Shown here: positions 32,304 to 45,600 of the stretch, piece after piece
How the letters are laid out: each line of letters opens with the position of its first letter
Position numbering within the stretch: position 1 is the stretch's first letter
NCBI GenBank assembly: GCA_002786065.1
Contig: NHNY01000023.1
Location: 248,001 to 312,000, forward strand
Direction: 5' to 3'
Length of the DNA stretch: 64,000 nt
From: Microcyclospora pomicola
Lineage: Eukaryota; Ascomycota; Dothideomycetes; Capnodiales
Translations under genes and position numbers: made by a program
Notes under the pieces: model-generated
Told to the model about the DNA's origin: nothing
Databases searched by the model: none
The model's input: only the letters and a program-made list of their open reading frames with translations

Positions 32304-35300
32304 ATGAGCTCCGGACAAGCTCTTGGTGTTGGTGATGGCTCTATGCCTGATGTGAACATGCTCGATACTCCAGACTACACAGACTCGGAGTCAAATCCCA
32401 CTGGTACCGCCAACAGCGTAGCTGGAGATGCACAGGATGGTCGCAAACGAAGATGGGAGGGCAACGCGCTTCGCAAAAGCATGTTCGGCAAGAAGCATGA
32501 CAGACTCGGCGAGAGCAAAGAAGATGACTCGATCCGACGTTTCCGCTATCTGTTAGGCCTGACAGACCTGTTCCGCCACTTTATCGACACAAACCCGAAC
32601 CCCAAGATCCGTGAAATCATGGCCGAAATTGATCGTCAGGATCAGGAAGATGCTGTACAGGCTGTGGGAAATAAGCGCAAAGGAGGTGCTGGCGGCGAGC
32701 GACGGAGACGCACAGAGAAGGAGGAGGATGCAGAACTACTTCGTCAGGGCAAAGAGGCCGGCAAAGCTGAGCAGACCATCTTCCGGGAAAGCCCTTCATA
32801 CATCCAAGGCGGGCAGATGAGGGACTATCAAGTCTCTGGTCTGAACTGGCTGATCAGTCTTCACGAGAACGGTATTTCTGGCATCCTCGCCGATGAGATG
32901 GGCCTTGGAAAGACTTTGCAGACGATTTCTTTCCTCGGCTACCTGCGATTCATACAAGGCATCAACGGACCACATCTCGTTGTTGTACCCAAATCGACCT
33001 TAGATAACTGGAAGCGAGAGTTCGCAAAATGGATACCGGAGGTCAATGTTCTTGTGCTCCAGGGTGCGAAGGAAGAGCGTGGTGAGCTGATTGCGGAACG
33101 TCTGGTCGATGAGAAGTTCGATGTCTGTATCACTTCTTACGAGATGATCCTTCGCGAGAAAAGCCATCTCAAGAAGTTTGCGTGGGAGTACATTATAATC
33201 GATGAAGCTCATCGCATCAAGAACGAGGAATCATCACTCGCACAGATCATCCGTATCTTCAACTCGCGCAACCGACTGTTGATCACCGGCACACCACTGC
33301 AGAACAACTTGCACGAGCTGTGGGCGTTGTTGAATTTCCTCATGCCAGACGTGTTTGGAGAGTCGGAAGCTTTCGATCAATGGTTTTCCGCACAAGACGC
33401 TGATCAAGATACCGTCGTCCAGCAACTGCATCGTGTCCTACGGCCTTTCTTGCTCCGTCGCGTGAAAAACGACGTTGAAAAGAGTTTGCTTCCCAAGAAG
33501 GAGGTTAACCTGTACGTAGGCATGTCGGAAATGCAGGTCAACTGGTACAGGAAGATCATTGAGAAGGACATTGATGCTGTCAACGGCGCCAACGGAAAGA
33601 AGGAGAGCAAGACACGTCTGCTCAACATCGTCATGCAGTTGAGGAAGTGCTGTAACCATCCATATCTTTTCGACGGAGCCGAACCAGGACCACCATACAC
33701 CACCGATGAGCATCTAGTTTTCAACTCCGCCAAGATGGTTATGCTGGACAAGCTACTCGTGCGAATGCAAGCCCAAGGAAGTCGCGTACTCATCTTCTCT
33801 CAGATGAGTCGTGTACTGGATATTCTCGAAGATTACTCGGTCATGCGTGGCTACAAATACTGCCGAATTGATGGTTCGACCGCGCACGAGGACCGCATTG
33901 CTGCTATCGATGATTACAATAAGGAGGGCTCGGAGAAATTTCTCTTCTTGCTCACCACACGTGCAGGCGGTCTTGGTATCAATTTGACCACTGCAGACAT
34001 TGTGGTTCTTTTCGACTCTGACTGGAACCCCCAAGCTGATCTACAGGCTATGGACCGTGCTCACCGTATTGGCCAAACAAAGCAGGTGCATGTCTTCCGC
34101 TTCGTCACCGAGAACGCCATCGAAGAGAAGGTCTTGGAACGCGCAGCCCAGAAGCTGCGTCTGGATCAGCTCGTCATTCAACAAGGTCGTGCACAACAGC
34201 AAGCCAAGGCTGCCGCGAGTAAGGACGAGTTGTTGGGAATGATTCAGCATGGTGCAGAAACGTTGTTCAGCGAGGAAAGTAAACCCGTCAAGCAGGGCGA
34301 ATTGACCGAGGATGATTTCGACGAGATCCTGCGTAAAGGCGAAGAGCGCACAAAGCAAATGGGTGCCAAGTTCGAGAAGCTTGGTTTAGATGACCTGCAA
34401 AAATTCACTTCCGAGACTGGTGGTGCGTACGAGTGGAACGGAGAGACCTTCATCACCAAGAAAAAGGAAATTGGCCTCAACTGGATCAACCCGGCGAAAC
34501 GTGAGCGTAAAGAGCAGAGCTACAGCATGGACAAGTACTATCGTAATGCGCTCATGACAGGAGGACCGAAAGCCGACCCCAAGCCCAAAGTCCCACGCGC
34601 GCCGAAACAGATGGCCATGCATGACTACCAGTTCTTCAATCCACGATTGGGCGATTTGCAAGAGAAGGAAACAGCGTACTTCAGGAAGGAGAACAACATC
34701 AAAGCGCCTCTTGCGGATGGCGACGAAGATACTCTGGAGCAACGAACCGAGGATCAGCAACTCGAGCAGAAGATGATCGACGACGCTGACCCGCTCACTG
34801 AAGAAGAGATTACAGAAAAGGAGCATCTCCAGAGCGATGCCTTTGGGGAGTGGAACAAGCGAGACTTCCAGCAATTCGTGAACGGCAGCGCCAAGCACGG
34901 TCGAACAGATTATGCCAATATCGCGTTAGAAGTCGACTCGAAGACGCCCGAGGAGATCAAGGAGTACTCCAAGGTGTTCTGGAGGCGATACAAGGAAATC
35001 GCCAACTGGGAGAAGCACATCACAGCAATCAAAGAGGGCGAGCAAAAATCGCAACGTGTACGCGAGCAACGTGATCTGCTCAAGCAGAAGATGAAGATGT
35101 ATAAGGTCCCTCTTCAGCAGCTGAAGCTGAACTACACCGTATCCACGACCAACAAGAAAGTGTACACAGAAGAGGAAGACCGATTCCTGCTGGTCATGCT
35201 GGACAAGTTCGGGCTGGATACTGAGGGGATCTATGAGAAGATCCGTGATGAGATTCGCGAGAGCCCGCTCTTCCGCTTTGACTGGTTTTTCCTGAGCCGT

Positions 35301-35639
35301 ACACCTCAAGAGATTGGCCGACGCTGCGCTACGCTGATCACCACCGTCACTCGCGAGCTGGAAGGCAACAATGGCAAAGAGCACAAGCGGGTCGTTGACG
35401 AAGAGGACGACGAAATGGACGAAGACAAACCTGCAAAGAAGCGTGCCAGCACAGGCGCAGCGAAGGTATGTAGATATTTTGACACCCCACCACATCGAAT
35501 GCTGACCACAACGATATAGAACAAAGCAGTCAACGGCGTCAAGGGCACACCCAACGGAAATGCTCGTGCTGAGAGCGTCGACACTGTCGGCTCTGGCGGC
35601 GGCCCGAAGTCCAAGGGTTCGAGTAAGAAGAAGCGGTAG
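32304..35639 (+). CDS. isw: ISWI-class chromatin-remodelling ATPase
   Basis: Uses ATP to slide and space nucleosomes. The exons are 32304-35465 and 35520-35639, for 1,093 residues. In order: an acidic N-terminal tail; an AutoN-like basic segment ([15 protein letters not shown]); the SNF2 ATPase lobe 1 from about residue 172 ([19 protein letters not shown]) with Walker A DEMGLGKT (Lys203) and the DEAH box at 300-303; helicase lobe 2 from about 480 with SGINL-type motif V (GGLGINL) and motif [11 protein letters not shown]; then HAND, SANT ([18 protein letters not shown], about 850) and SLIDE ([17 protein letters not shown], about 950) domains. The tail is acidic, then basic ([10 protein letters not shown]). 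The last intron is 54 bases with a GCTGAC branch site; reading through it would end the protein about 18 residues later. The length fits fungal ISWI. Confidence 0.97.
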
Positions 35640-38032
35640 ATGTTTTCTTCAGATGTGGGCAAACGACTGAAGGCTAGCTCATGCCCATACCTTGACACGC
35701 ATGGAAGAAATTGTGCATTCCCATGATGACACATGCCCCATGTGTCGATGCGAACAGTGAGATTTCGCACATAGAGACCTCACTGCAATGAATCTCTTCA
35801 TGGAGTTGGCGATTATGCTTCGATACGATGGGGCGCTCGATCTTGAGCAAGGTGGACTTCCAGCAATGACATGGTGGCTTTCACATTTCATAAGTGGAAG
35901 CTGTTGTTCTAGAGTCATGCAGCGTTTCAATTCGATGTATCATCACACCTGTGCTAGGGTGCAATAGAATATTGTAGCAGTACTCTGTCGCGCCGTATCA
36001 CTGAGCGAAGATGAGCTCGCGGTATCTTGCTCATATGTCTTTTGTCCACTATCTCAACGTGTTGCGTCGTCTGGGTCTGATGGTCAGGGAAAGGCGGTTG
36101 AGCTTTCCATTCTTCTGGGAGCAGTTCGCAATAGTCGTTTGTTTAAGTGTCTTGTACATTCTAACTTGTAGGAGTGCGGGCATGGAATCGGAGCCCCATT
36201 TACCGCCATTCTATGAAGGTGCCACCACTACCTCGCACCTCTGAACGATGCTGGAGCGAGAGCAGACCAATCCTGCAGAGGCGCTGTGCAACTCGACGTG
36301 TGGCCGGCCACTACCCAGGCTGTCCCATCTGCACCGCGTCTACAAGCAGTAGCTACCACAGTAACAGCCAGGATAACCTTCCACTGCGCCCTGCAGCGGA
36401 CGTGCTCTGCCGCGAAAAGCTACATGCGGTATGCGAGATGCGTTTACAGCGAGGTTGTACAGGACGGGGTCTGGGGACACGGGACTGTGGAGATGCGGGG
36501 ATGCAGGGTACCGTGAAAAGGTAATTACAGGTACATATCCATGTCTTATGAGAGGCATGCATGCCATCCTGGTCCTGCACGCCCGTTTGCGCGTATGGCT
36601 TCTCAGCTCCTCATCCAACTGATGGGTATGCTTCCAATTTGCTAGAGTTTTGCTGTGATGCGATGATATGTTCTCATCCCCGGCATTGCACATGAAGCTA
36701 GGGAAAAGTTGGGCATATGGGGCCTTTCAACGGCGTGCTCGGCGACAGTGGTTAGTGCTTGGGGGAGCAAGGGTGCTGTACTCTGGGGGTTGGCCTCACC
36801 GCTTCTGGACCTCGATGGCCATGATGAAGCTCGTATGCATTCAAGATTCGTTTCTCCACGGATCGGAAATGCTCCGAAAGGCTATCGTTTCATGCAGGCT
36901 GTGGCCAGAGGGGGAATGCCGTTGGCAGATTTGGGCTGCGCGTTAGACTCTTTGCAGCCTGCCTGCGCAGCAACAGGCCCATCCATGGCTGCGCTCGGAT
37001 GGGGTGGGTTTCTCAGCATTCACAGCGTGTCGTATGTTGGAGACGTCGTGCCGGTCGCTCCCAACGTGATGTAGATGTCAGGCATGGATCATATTGCAGG
37101 TAGATGAGAGTCTGCTTGTCCGGAGAAACACATTGCTATTGGATGCCTCCGAGATGGGACGCCTCTAGGGTCGTCTATGTCGCATCTTGTTGGACACCCT
37201 ACGACCGTGGTGATCAAGAGACTGATGACATGATTGGTACGTACGTGCTCCTGCTGGTGTGACGGTGTCCAGGGAAAAAGATGATGTACGAACATATCAC
37301 GACAAAACGAGCTTAGTCATGAGGTGCAGACAGCACGGTCGGCTCCCCGTCTGCCCGTGTCTCGCGAAATTGTTCATCGCTCAGTATGCACGTCCGTGAT
37401 GGAGTTTCGGATGCGTGGCGACTCGTGAGTTGCGACAGGATGTTTCAGATGATCGTAAAGACTGGTTGGGTATCGTACTGTACCAAGCGCTTCGTGGTAG
37501 GGTTATTCGTATACGCATCATCAGCCGTTGAACCATTGTACAGTACAACGCACGGAAGCCATGTGAAGTATCGATATGTCAGTACAGTATACATCCATAT
37601 ACCATATGCGTCAATCAAGTGACACAGATGAACTCCTCTCACGCTCACTTCGTTTCATAGGTACCTAGCCAAGCGTAGGATCAGCTGAAGTGAAGTCCGA
37701 CATTGAACGCCGCAGGAATGACGCCATGACTTCATCGAAACCCAAAACACCCCGACCACCAAAGGATGAAGGAACATGTCACTTTAGTTCCAGATCCAAC
37801 TGGGCTTGTGTTGGATAGCTTATCGTGACGTCCCTTCTTCTGCTTTTATTTTGACTGCATCTCGTCTTGTCGGTTTCTCGTGGGTATCGCTGTGTTCACC
37901 GATATTATTGATTAGCTTGCTCGCATATTCGAACACTGTGTTGAGAATCGCTGTGACAGGGATTTTGACATCTCATCACGGGGGTCGACAGGGTCTAGAC
38001 CGTCAGCGAAGTGCACCGGGATCTGATTCGGC
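35640..38032. other. Intergenic region, no gene recognised
   Basis: 2.4 kb between the ISWI 3' end and the Kes1-like 5' end, both on the plus strand. Open frames up to 121 codons are present, but none has a motif or splice support. Confidence 0.55.
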
Positions 38033-39303
38033 ATGGCTGATAATGCTGCGCAACAGAGCTCACTCAAGCAGTTCATCGCGGTAGGTGGCTGTCTTCCTGA
38101 TTTCTGCATGTCCGAGGAAAAACCGAGCGTGTCAATTTGGTGACCTTGTCTGACCGCTCTGCACTTCAGTCGATCGCAACGATTCGAGGAGACCTGAGCA
38201 ATATCACCGCCCCACCCTTTGTGCTTGCGGATAAATCGACGACAGAGTTTCCCCGCTACTGGATCGAGCAACCCGATCTGTTCGTTGCTCCTGCTTTGGA
38301 GAAGGACCCCGCTCGCCGTTGCCTAGCAGTCCTGAAGTGGTTTCTGGCCAGCTTGAAATCGCAGCAGTATGCTGGCCGAGAGCCGAGGGAGGGTATCAAG
38401 AAGCCGTTGAATGCGTTTCTTGGCGAAGTTTTCGTTGGTGAGTGCCAGTCACAGGCTTCAGGAGTGACTAGACTCGTATCGGAACAAGTCAGTCATCATC
38501 CACCCGTCACGGCATGCTACCTGTGGAACGAGAAGCATGGAGTGCGTGCCGAAGGGTACACCAGGCAGGAAATCACCTTCAGTGGAAGCGTAAACATTCA
38601 GCAGATCGGCCAAGCAGTGTTGACTCTCGACGAGTTTAAAGAAGATTATCTTATACCGTTACCAAATATCAAAGTCAAAGGGATCCTGACGGGTAGTCCT
38701 TATCCCGAGCTCGATGGCTCATATTCGATCGTCTCCTCAGCAGGTTACATCGCAGAGGTGGACTTTACTGGGAAAGGAATGTTTGGCTTGAGTGGCAACA
38801 AGAACCATGTGTCGGCCGCCATCTACCGCAGCAGCGATAAGAAGCGAGGAGAGGTGATCTATTCCGCAGAGGGGACCTGGTCAGGCACGTTCACGTTCAA
38901 AGACTCAAAGGGACTTGAGATCGACGCCTACGATGTGTCATCGGCACACGCCGTCCTCTTTACTGTTCCTTCGGTGGAAGACCAAGACGCTTGGGAGTCT
39001 AGGAAGGCTTGGCAAGGTGTGATCAAGGGTGTGCAGACAGGGAACATGAAGCTGGTAGCTGATAGTAAGACGACACTGGAGAATGCCCAGCGGGATCTGC
39101 GTAAACACGCCGAAACCAGTGATGATAGCTGGCGGGCATTGTTCTTCCAGAAGGAAGGTGAGCATACCGTGGCGGCGAAGCTCTTATCTGTGGTAGATAG
39201 GACACTGGATCTGGAGAGCACATGTGGAGTCTGGAGGTTTGATGCTGAACGAGCCATGTCCGCGAGACGACCATGGCGTGGTCCACTCACACCTCATGGC
39301 TAG
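38033..39303 (+). CDS. KES1: Oxysterol-binding protein, Kes1/Osh4 type
   Basis: A lipid-transfer protein exchanging sterol for phosphatidylinositol 4-phosphate between ER and Golgi/plasma membranes. A 48-base first exon (38033-38080, MADNAAQQSSLKQFIA) joins exon 2 (38170-39303) for 393 residues. The family fingerprint EQVSHHPP is at about residue 121. A lid-like N terminus (SSLKQFIASIATIRGDLS), NAFLGEVF, and the C-terminal GVWRFDAERA are also as in Osh4. There is no PH domain or ankyrin repeat, so it is a short, soluble form rather than an Osh1-3 type. The C terminus (RRPWRGPLTPHG) is slightly unlike the typical end and a further exon is not excluded. Confidence 0.9.
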
Positions 39304-42300
39304 AGAGCGCCACGTTCCGGAAGAAGGGCCTGCGAAAGGTGGTTACCGTGACCGTTGTTGACTGCGAGCAGCGTGTCGGAGTTTGTCGCGGCAGTCGGTT
39401 AGCCTGGAAGGAAAGAGGTGATATAGTTTCAGACAGGCGAGGTGGTGTTGAGGATCGACGTTGCAGCAGTGTCTGAAGATGGCGCCTTGGTAGTTAAGCC
39501 CACCACGCACTTAGTGCATCGCTTGCGGTGCGAAGAATGCGAGACAAACAGCCAAGCAATTTGCAACGGTGCGGCTTCATGACCGTGATTGCTTCGCTTT
39601 CCGTGATCCCACGTTGCGCCATTCCGCCTATGTCCACGAATGCTTGGACTTGTGAAGCATCCCGCGCGGAACGTTGAGATGAGGCGATGTCTATGAGCAG
39701 CCAATCACAAGGGACGGGCACCACCCATCCTCCTAGCGAAACAAGCATTGTGGCTTACGAGCCATCCATCCAAGACGTGTAATGTAGATAAGGATTCGGC
39801 AGTGTGACGTCGTCCAGCGATCCTTCATGCCGTGTGTGAGCAAGTTGTCCTTGTTGCTCAAGCTTGGGTGTTGATGAAGTCTGCCCGGAGATGACTGCAA
39901 CAGGTAGGTTGCAGCCGGGATGCGGGTAGAGGATATGTCCTGCATAACAACATAGGGCACCCGCGCTACACTGCCTTATCAACCATATCAAGGCGGTGTT
40001 TGCATGAGCGTTGAGCGTTTGGACTGGTGAGTGGACGGTCCTGTGTGGTAGCGCAGGATGTCGATCACCACGCCGTCAATCACGCCACGATTGATCCCAC
40101 ACTCGGTTACCAGCATCATGTTCAGACCAATTGATGTCGGTGAGTACTGTATACTGCTTGAACGTGCTGATGTATTTGTACCATTCCCCCTCACGAGCGC
40201 AAATCTGACGGGCTCGCCGTTGCAGAAGCCCACAGCGCGGATGGATCGGGTACTTGATGTGCACGAGGTCGAATGAGTGACTTCGCTCTTGCCGGAAAGG
40301 TCATCTTCATGGGAGACTGGAGAAGAGTAGTGTGTAGCAGTGTATGTGAAGCAGTCGCATGAAACTTGTCATCCTGATGGAGGGCTACCTTACCCTCGTC
40401 GGTTGAGGAAAGGCCAACAGCTGGTCCAGGAGATATCGAGCGCATCCCACGGGAAATCTGATTCCCGGGGTGCCCTGGACTGATCGACAAGCCCATCCGC
40501 CGTAGAGCGACAGTGAATGCAACCATCCTACTTACTAAGCGCAAGAGCGATCATTAATAATCCATCGCAAATCGCAGTGTCAGCCATTGGAGTCAGGCAG
40601 ATCGAGCAGACAGCGCACCCTACCGCGATTGCAGGACTGTCTTCCGTCGGCGCATACCTGCAAGATGGATTCGCACGTCTTCGTAGGGACGGCATGTGAA
40701 ATCTGCAAGCATTGTAGCAGCTGCATAGGTGGGAGAACATCTCCCGGAAGAGGTCTTGGTTCTCGTCCGATGACAAGCTCCGGCTTACCTTCAGATCGCC
40801 AAGCATCTTATCTATTAGCCTCGCGTTGCATGAAGCGAGACTTTTAGCTTTGCGCACACTGTCGATCGCCGACTAGGGTCGTTGTGCGGTGGCGCCCGAC
40901 GTCGAAAGCTCCCCCGACGCTGCCAACGCGTGTGGGACTGCTAAGAAATAGGAAAAGGGAATCGAGGATCGCCGACCATTTCCAAGCAGGCTCGCGATGG
41001 CACGGCGAAGTCATGATCTCGGACCCCTGTATGGCGTGGAAGAACCCAAGAACCAGACGATCATGCTGTGGAAGGCTACAGGCGCGCACGAATCAAAATG
41101 CCCGTCGCCACGGCTGATCATTCGGGTCCAGCAGCGTAGCAATCGCGTACCTTGCAGACGGACCGATACTCAGCTGTCATTGCAGGCGAGGGACGGGTGG
41201 GATTCACAAAGCATGAACATGTATGGCTGCAGTCTACATTATCTTATGCATCCGATCTGTTTCTTGGTCCGCCACATACTCCGTCAATTTTCACCTAGAA
41301 CACCGTGGGTTCTAGCTCCTGTCTAGCTCTTTTCTCTACGCCGTCGAACAGCACCTTGATCCTACTGGCCATCGGTCACATTACCCAACTGGCAAATCAT
41401 CGCGAGACGTGTGGGTGCTTTGTAACACTCGCGGATGATCTGCATCAATCAGCATGTGGGAACCGAGATGTCGGCCGCATCCTCAACGCCTCATCTGTAC
41501 ACTCCGCCTGATCCTCACTGCATGGGATCGCGCCCCCAATCCTGAACGGTATGACTTTGACATCATAATGGTCGAGCGGACCCTGTCCCTCCAGTATGTA
41601 AGATAGTTCAATGGGACGCTGCGGCGTCTGCAGGCTCGCGCGGGAAAGCCTAATCTGCCGAGGAACCCAGTGCCAGGCCGCCAGGACAACCTTGCTGATA
41701 TGCATGCATCCCAATCGCACGGGCTTCATCTGCGCCAGAGCAGGTAGCGCATGGGTGTCGCTATCAATGCAGCAGCACGCCGCATTTTCACTATCGGCTT
41801 GCAGACTTCACCCTCTCGGTGTACTTGTGAGACCTTACACTCGTCACATAGCGTATCTCCCGCACCACGAAACGAACGACGAGAACCACCACCGTATAAA
41901 AGTACACAAGTCTATTCTATTTACGAGCAGCCCATCCGGCCTAGGCGGATGATCGACATGCCAGATGTGCTCCGGCGCTCGCCAAGCCCGCAACCTGCAG
42001 TAGCCGCGAGTAGCGTTCGGCCTTGGTCGACCTGCACCGGGATGCGTGCTCAAATGGCCGACCTGCTCCTTGGGGCAAGCACTGGCCGCTCAGAGTCACC
42101 CTCCTCGTCCTGAGGCTGCATCAAGATCACACTTGCTGGTTGGTCCGCCTAGTTTCAACGTTCTTCGGAGCAACGAGAGCGGTCGCTGAAACGACCATGG
42201 GTTGTCGATCGTGGCGGATCGCTACCTGGCACCCATGTAGAGACCTGTCGGTCATATTCCGAAATACGACGGGGGGGTGCGTGCAGGTGGGCGAGGTGCA

Positions 42301-42619
42301 AGTCACCATGTACCCCATCACCGTCAGCTCTTGCGCTTCGTGACTTATAGGCACGCTCTTTCCCTTCATCGGACGTTGAGGTGATTCTCCCAAGCTTCTA
42401 GTCTTCTCCACACGCCTTGACTGGTCTTGTAAACCTCCATACCTCTCACTCTCTCGCCTACGGCGCCTTCACCCAGCGACACGCCCTTCAGTTGTGTCCA
42501 ATGGTGCTCATGCTCAAGTCCTATCTTACGCCCTCCTAGGTGTCGGTATAGCATCTTCCACTGAGTCACTCCCCACTCATCCTACTTCTCAGACAAGACT
42601 GCTAGTCTACGTCGACAAC
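39304..42619. other. Long intergenic region before the NRPS-like gene
   Basis: 3.3 kb with no recognisable gene. The last 130 bases are a pyrimidine-rich leader (ctctcactctctcgcc, ctcatcctacttctc) typical of a fungal transcription start region. No binding site for a cluster regulator could be named. Confidence 0.5.
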
Positions 42620-45600
42620 ATGGCCAACCGCTCCTCAGAGGCTTTCACGCGGTACGCGTCTGTCATGAAGGCCGAAGATATGGACGCCGCCACCAGATTC
42701 TTGGCCGCCGTTCAAGCCGGCTCCCATGTCAGCAGAATAGAGATCCTTGGCTCTATTCCTCGATCAAGATCCTACCAGCCTCTTGCACTGCTTTCGACAC
42801 TGTTGACCGCCATCCCTGGGCCATGGCCAGTACTGGATCTGCAGCAGACGCACACGGCACTCTGGAAGCTACTCCCCGAGGAGGCCAAGTCCGGCAAGGC
42901 ATCACCAGACGGCCAGCGGGTCATTGACGATGCGCAGGCACAGTGTCAGCGGGCCTACTCGTCCTTGCTGGACATGTACCACCCAGAGTCGACGGCGATC
43001 GCGATCATCGACCCTGAGGCTGAACGTTCTATCTCGCACAAGGATCTCACCGCATCCGTACGAGACTTCTCATTACCTCTCACACACATGGCAGGTCAGC
43101 CAAAGCCGGTCGTTGCAATTTCACTACCCAATGGACCTTTGCTCGCCATGTCCGTGTTGGCGGTGGCGACGTACTACACCGCGGCTCCAGTTGCTCACGG
43201 TAGTGGTGTCGGCGCAGAGCAGTTCAAGACCGACGTTCTACAGTCCAAGACCAACCTGGTCCTTGCAGCAGCTGCTGATGTTGAGAGGCTTGCTCTGCGT
43301 GACCCCTGGCTGAGAGAAGCTGGCATCAACGTCGTGTTGGCATCGCTTTCAGATTCGATGCAGCTCGTGCTTTCGAACCTAGATGGGGTTCCCGTCCCAC
43401 GACCAGCAACTCGACCGACACCCAATTCCGCGGTCGATACAGGTATGTGTTCTTGGTCACACCGCTCATTTTTACCGTCTCACTGACCATATCCTTCCAG
43501 GCATCATGTTGTTCACCAGTGGCACAAGCGGAACAAAGAAACTTGTGCCCCTCAGCATCCACTCCATGGTGTGCGGTGTCGCGATGGTGGTCGAATCATG
43601 GGGCTTGTCGCCAGCGATGCGCTGCCTGAATCAGATGCCATTGAACCATGTCGGCGGTCTCATCCGCAATCTTTTCTCGCCCGTCATGTCGGGCGGTTCG
43701 GTAATTTGCTGCAGCGCATTCGACGCTAACGGCTTTTGGGACATTGTCGAGGACCATGCCCCGACATGGTATTATGCATCTCCGTCCATGCACCAAGGCA
43801 TCCTCGAGGTCGGCGTTGACCGCCCGGAAAGCATTGCCAAGTCTCAGATAAAATTGGTCTGCAATGCCGCTGGCGGTCTGCTGCCCAGTCTTGCGAACCA
43901 GATTCGTGACACATTCTCAAATGCAAGTCACCAGACCACGGTCCTGCCCAGCTATGGCATGACCGAATGCATGCCAATCTCGACGCCTCCACTCAACTAC
44001 AAGCTGGACAAGACTGGCACTTCCGGTATCAGTGTTGGTCCTGAGATCAGCATCCAGGATGGTAACGGTGTACCTATGGAGACCGGTGCAGTCGGTCGCA
44101 TCAATGTACGCGGCTCCCCTGTGTTTGGTGGCTACCTGAAGGACAATAACTACATTGACAAGTCCTGCTTCTCCGAGAACGGGTGGTTCGATACTGGAGA
44201 TATGGGTTACCTTGACGCCGAAGGCTATCTCTATATTACTGGGCGCAGCAAGGAGGTCATTAACCGTGGTGGCGAGCTCATCAGTCCTTTCGAAGTCGAA
44301 GAAGCTGTCGTTGCTGCTGCTGCAACACCTGGATCGCGCACATACAACCGCATCACCAAGGCATTGGCATTCAGCGTCACGCACAACGTCCTCCAGGAAG
44401 TGGTTGGCATTGCCGTTGTCACACCAGAGGGCAGCCAACGCGCATGCCTTCGTGGTATTCAGGAATCTGTCAAGGCTGTTCTGAACAGTGTCAAGGTTCC
44501 GGTGTTGGTCGTCTATATGGATGGTGGACTACCAGTCCAGAACAACAAAGTTCTCCGAATCAAGCTTGCCGACCGACTTGCACTGCCGGAAATCGGTGAC
44601 GAGACATCACATGCCCTGCGTCACTACGAGGCCGTGACGCCTCCAATCAACACTCCCCTCAGCCAGAGCATTGAGTGTCATCAGGTCGAGGTCAGCCATG
44701 ATGACTTGAACAAAGCCTGCGAGAATGTCATGCCTGAGGAGCTTGAGTTCCACGTGCGAACAGATGCTTCTGACTTCTACCCCGAACTGCTCGTCGCCCC
44801 CAAGACGCGACAACCATCGACCACGACCCTCATCCCGGGCACTCCTCAGCAATTCATTGACCAGCTTGGAGAACGACTTCCCGGATACATGACTCCGTTC
44901 AAGGTCATTCAACTCGAGGAAGCGTTTCCCCGCAATGTCAATGGAGGTGTCGATCTTGAGATCGTGAACAGACTTCTGGGAGCTGCACGTGGTGGTAGTG
45001 GCGACGTTGACATGTCTGCTACCGAGAAGATCGTTGCGTCACTTTTGTCGCAAATTCTGTCGGTTCCCATTGAAGAGGTCTCCAAAGACTCCGACTTCTT
45101 CGAGCTTGGCGGATCCAGTATGGCCGCTGGTCAACTGCTTTCAAAACTGCGAAAGGAGTTCCAGCTTCGTCTTGCTATTGATGTGCTCTTCACCGCCCGT
45201 CAGGTCTCTGCCCTTTCAGAACTCATCGACGAGCGACTGGGTCTTGAGAAGGTTACGGGTGAAGACCAGAAGGTGGTGGACACGTTCCTACCTGGATGCG
45301 AGAAGACATGCAGCTCTTCCAACCCTCTCCTGATGTTGCTCCAGTTGATACCCATTGGTATCCTCTACCCCATGAAGCGGGCTCTCACCTGGACCATCTT
45401 CATCTACTTCATGACCCTCACGAACAGTTGGGTCACCAACAAAAGCATCCCCGGTCGACTCTTGGACCTGTGTTTGTCCATGTTTGTTGCTCGCGTTATC
45501 ACTCATACTGTCGCCCCCATCCTCGCCATCATCTTCAAATGGATGGTGATCGGTCGCTATCAGCAAGGTCTGTACCCGATGTGGGGCTCCTATCACACAC

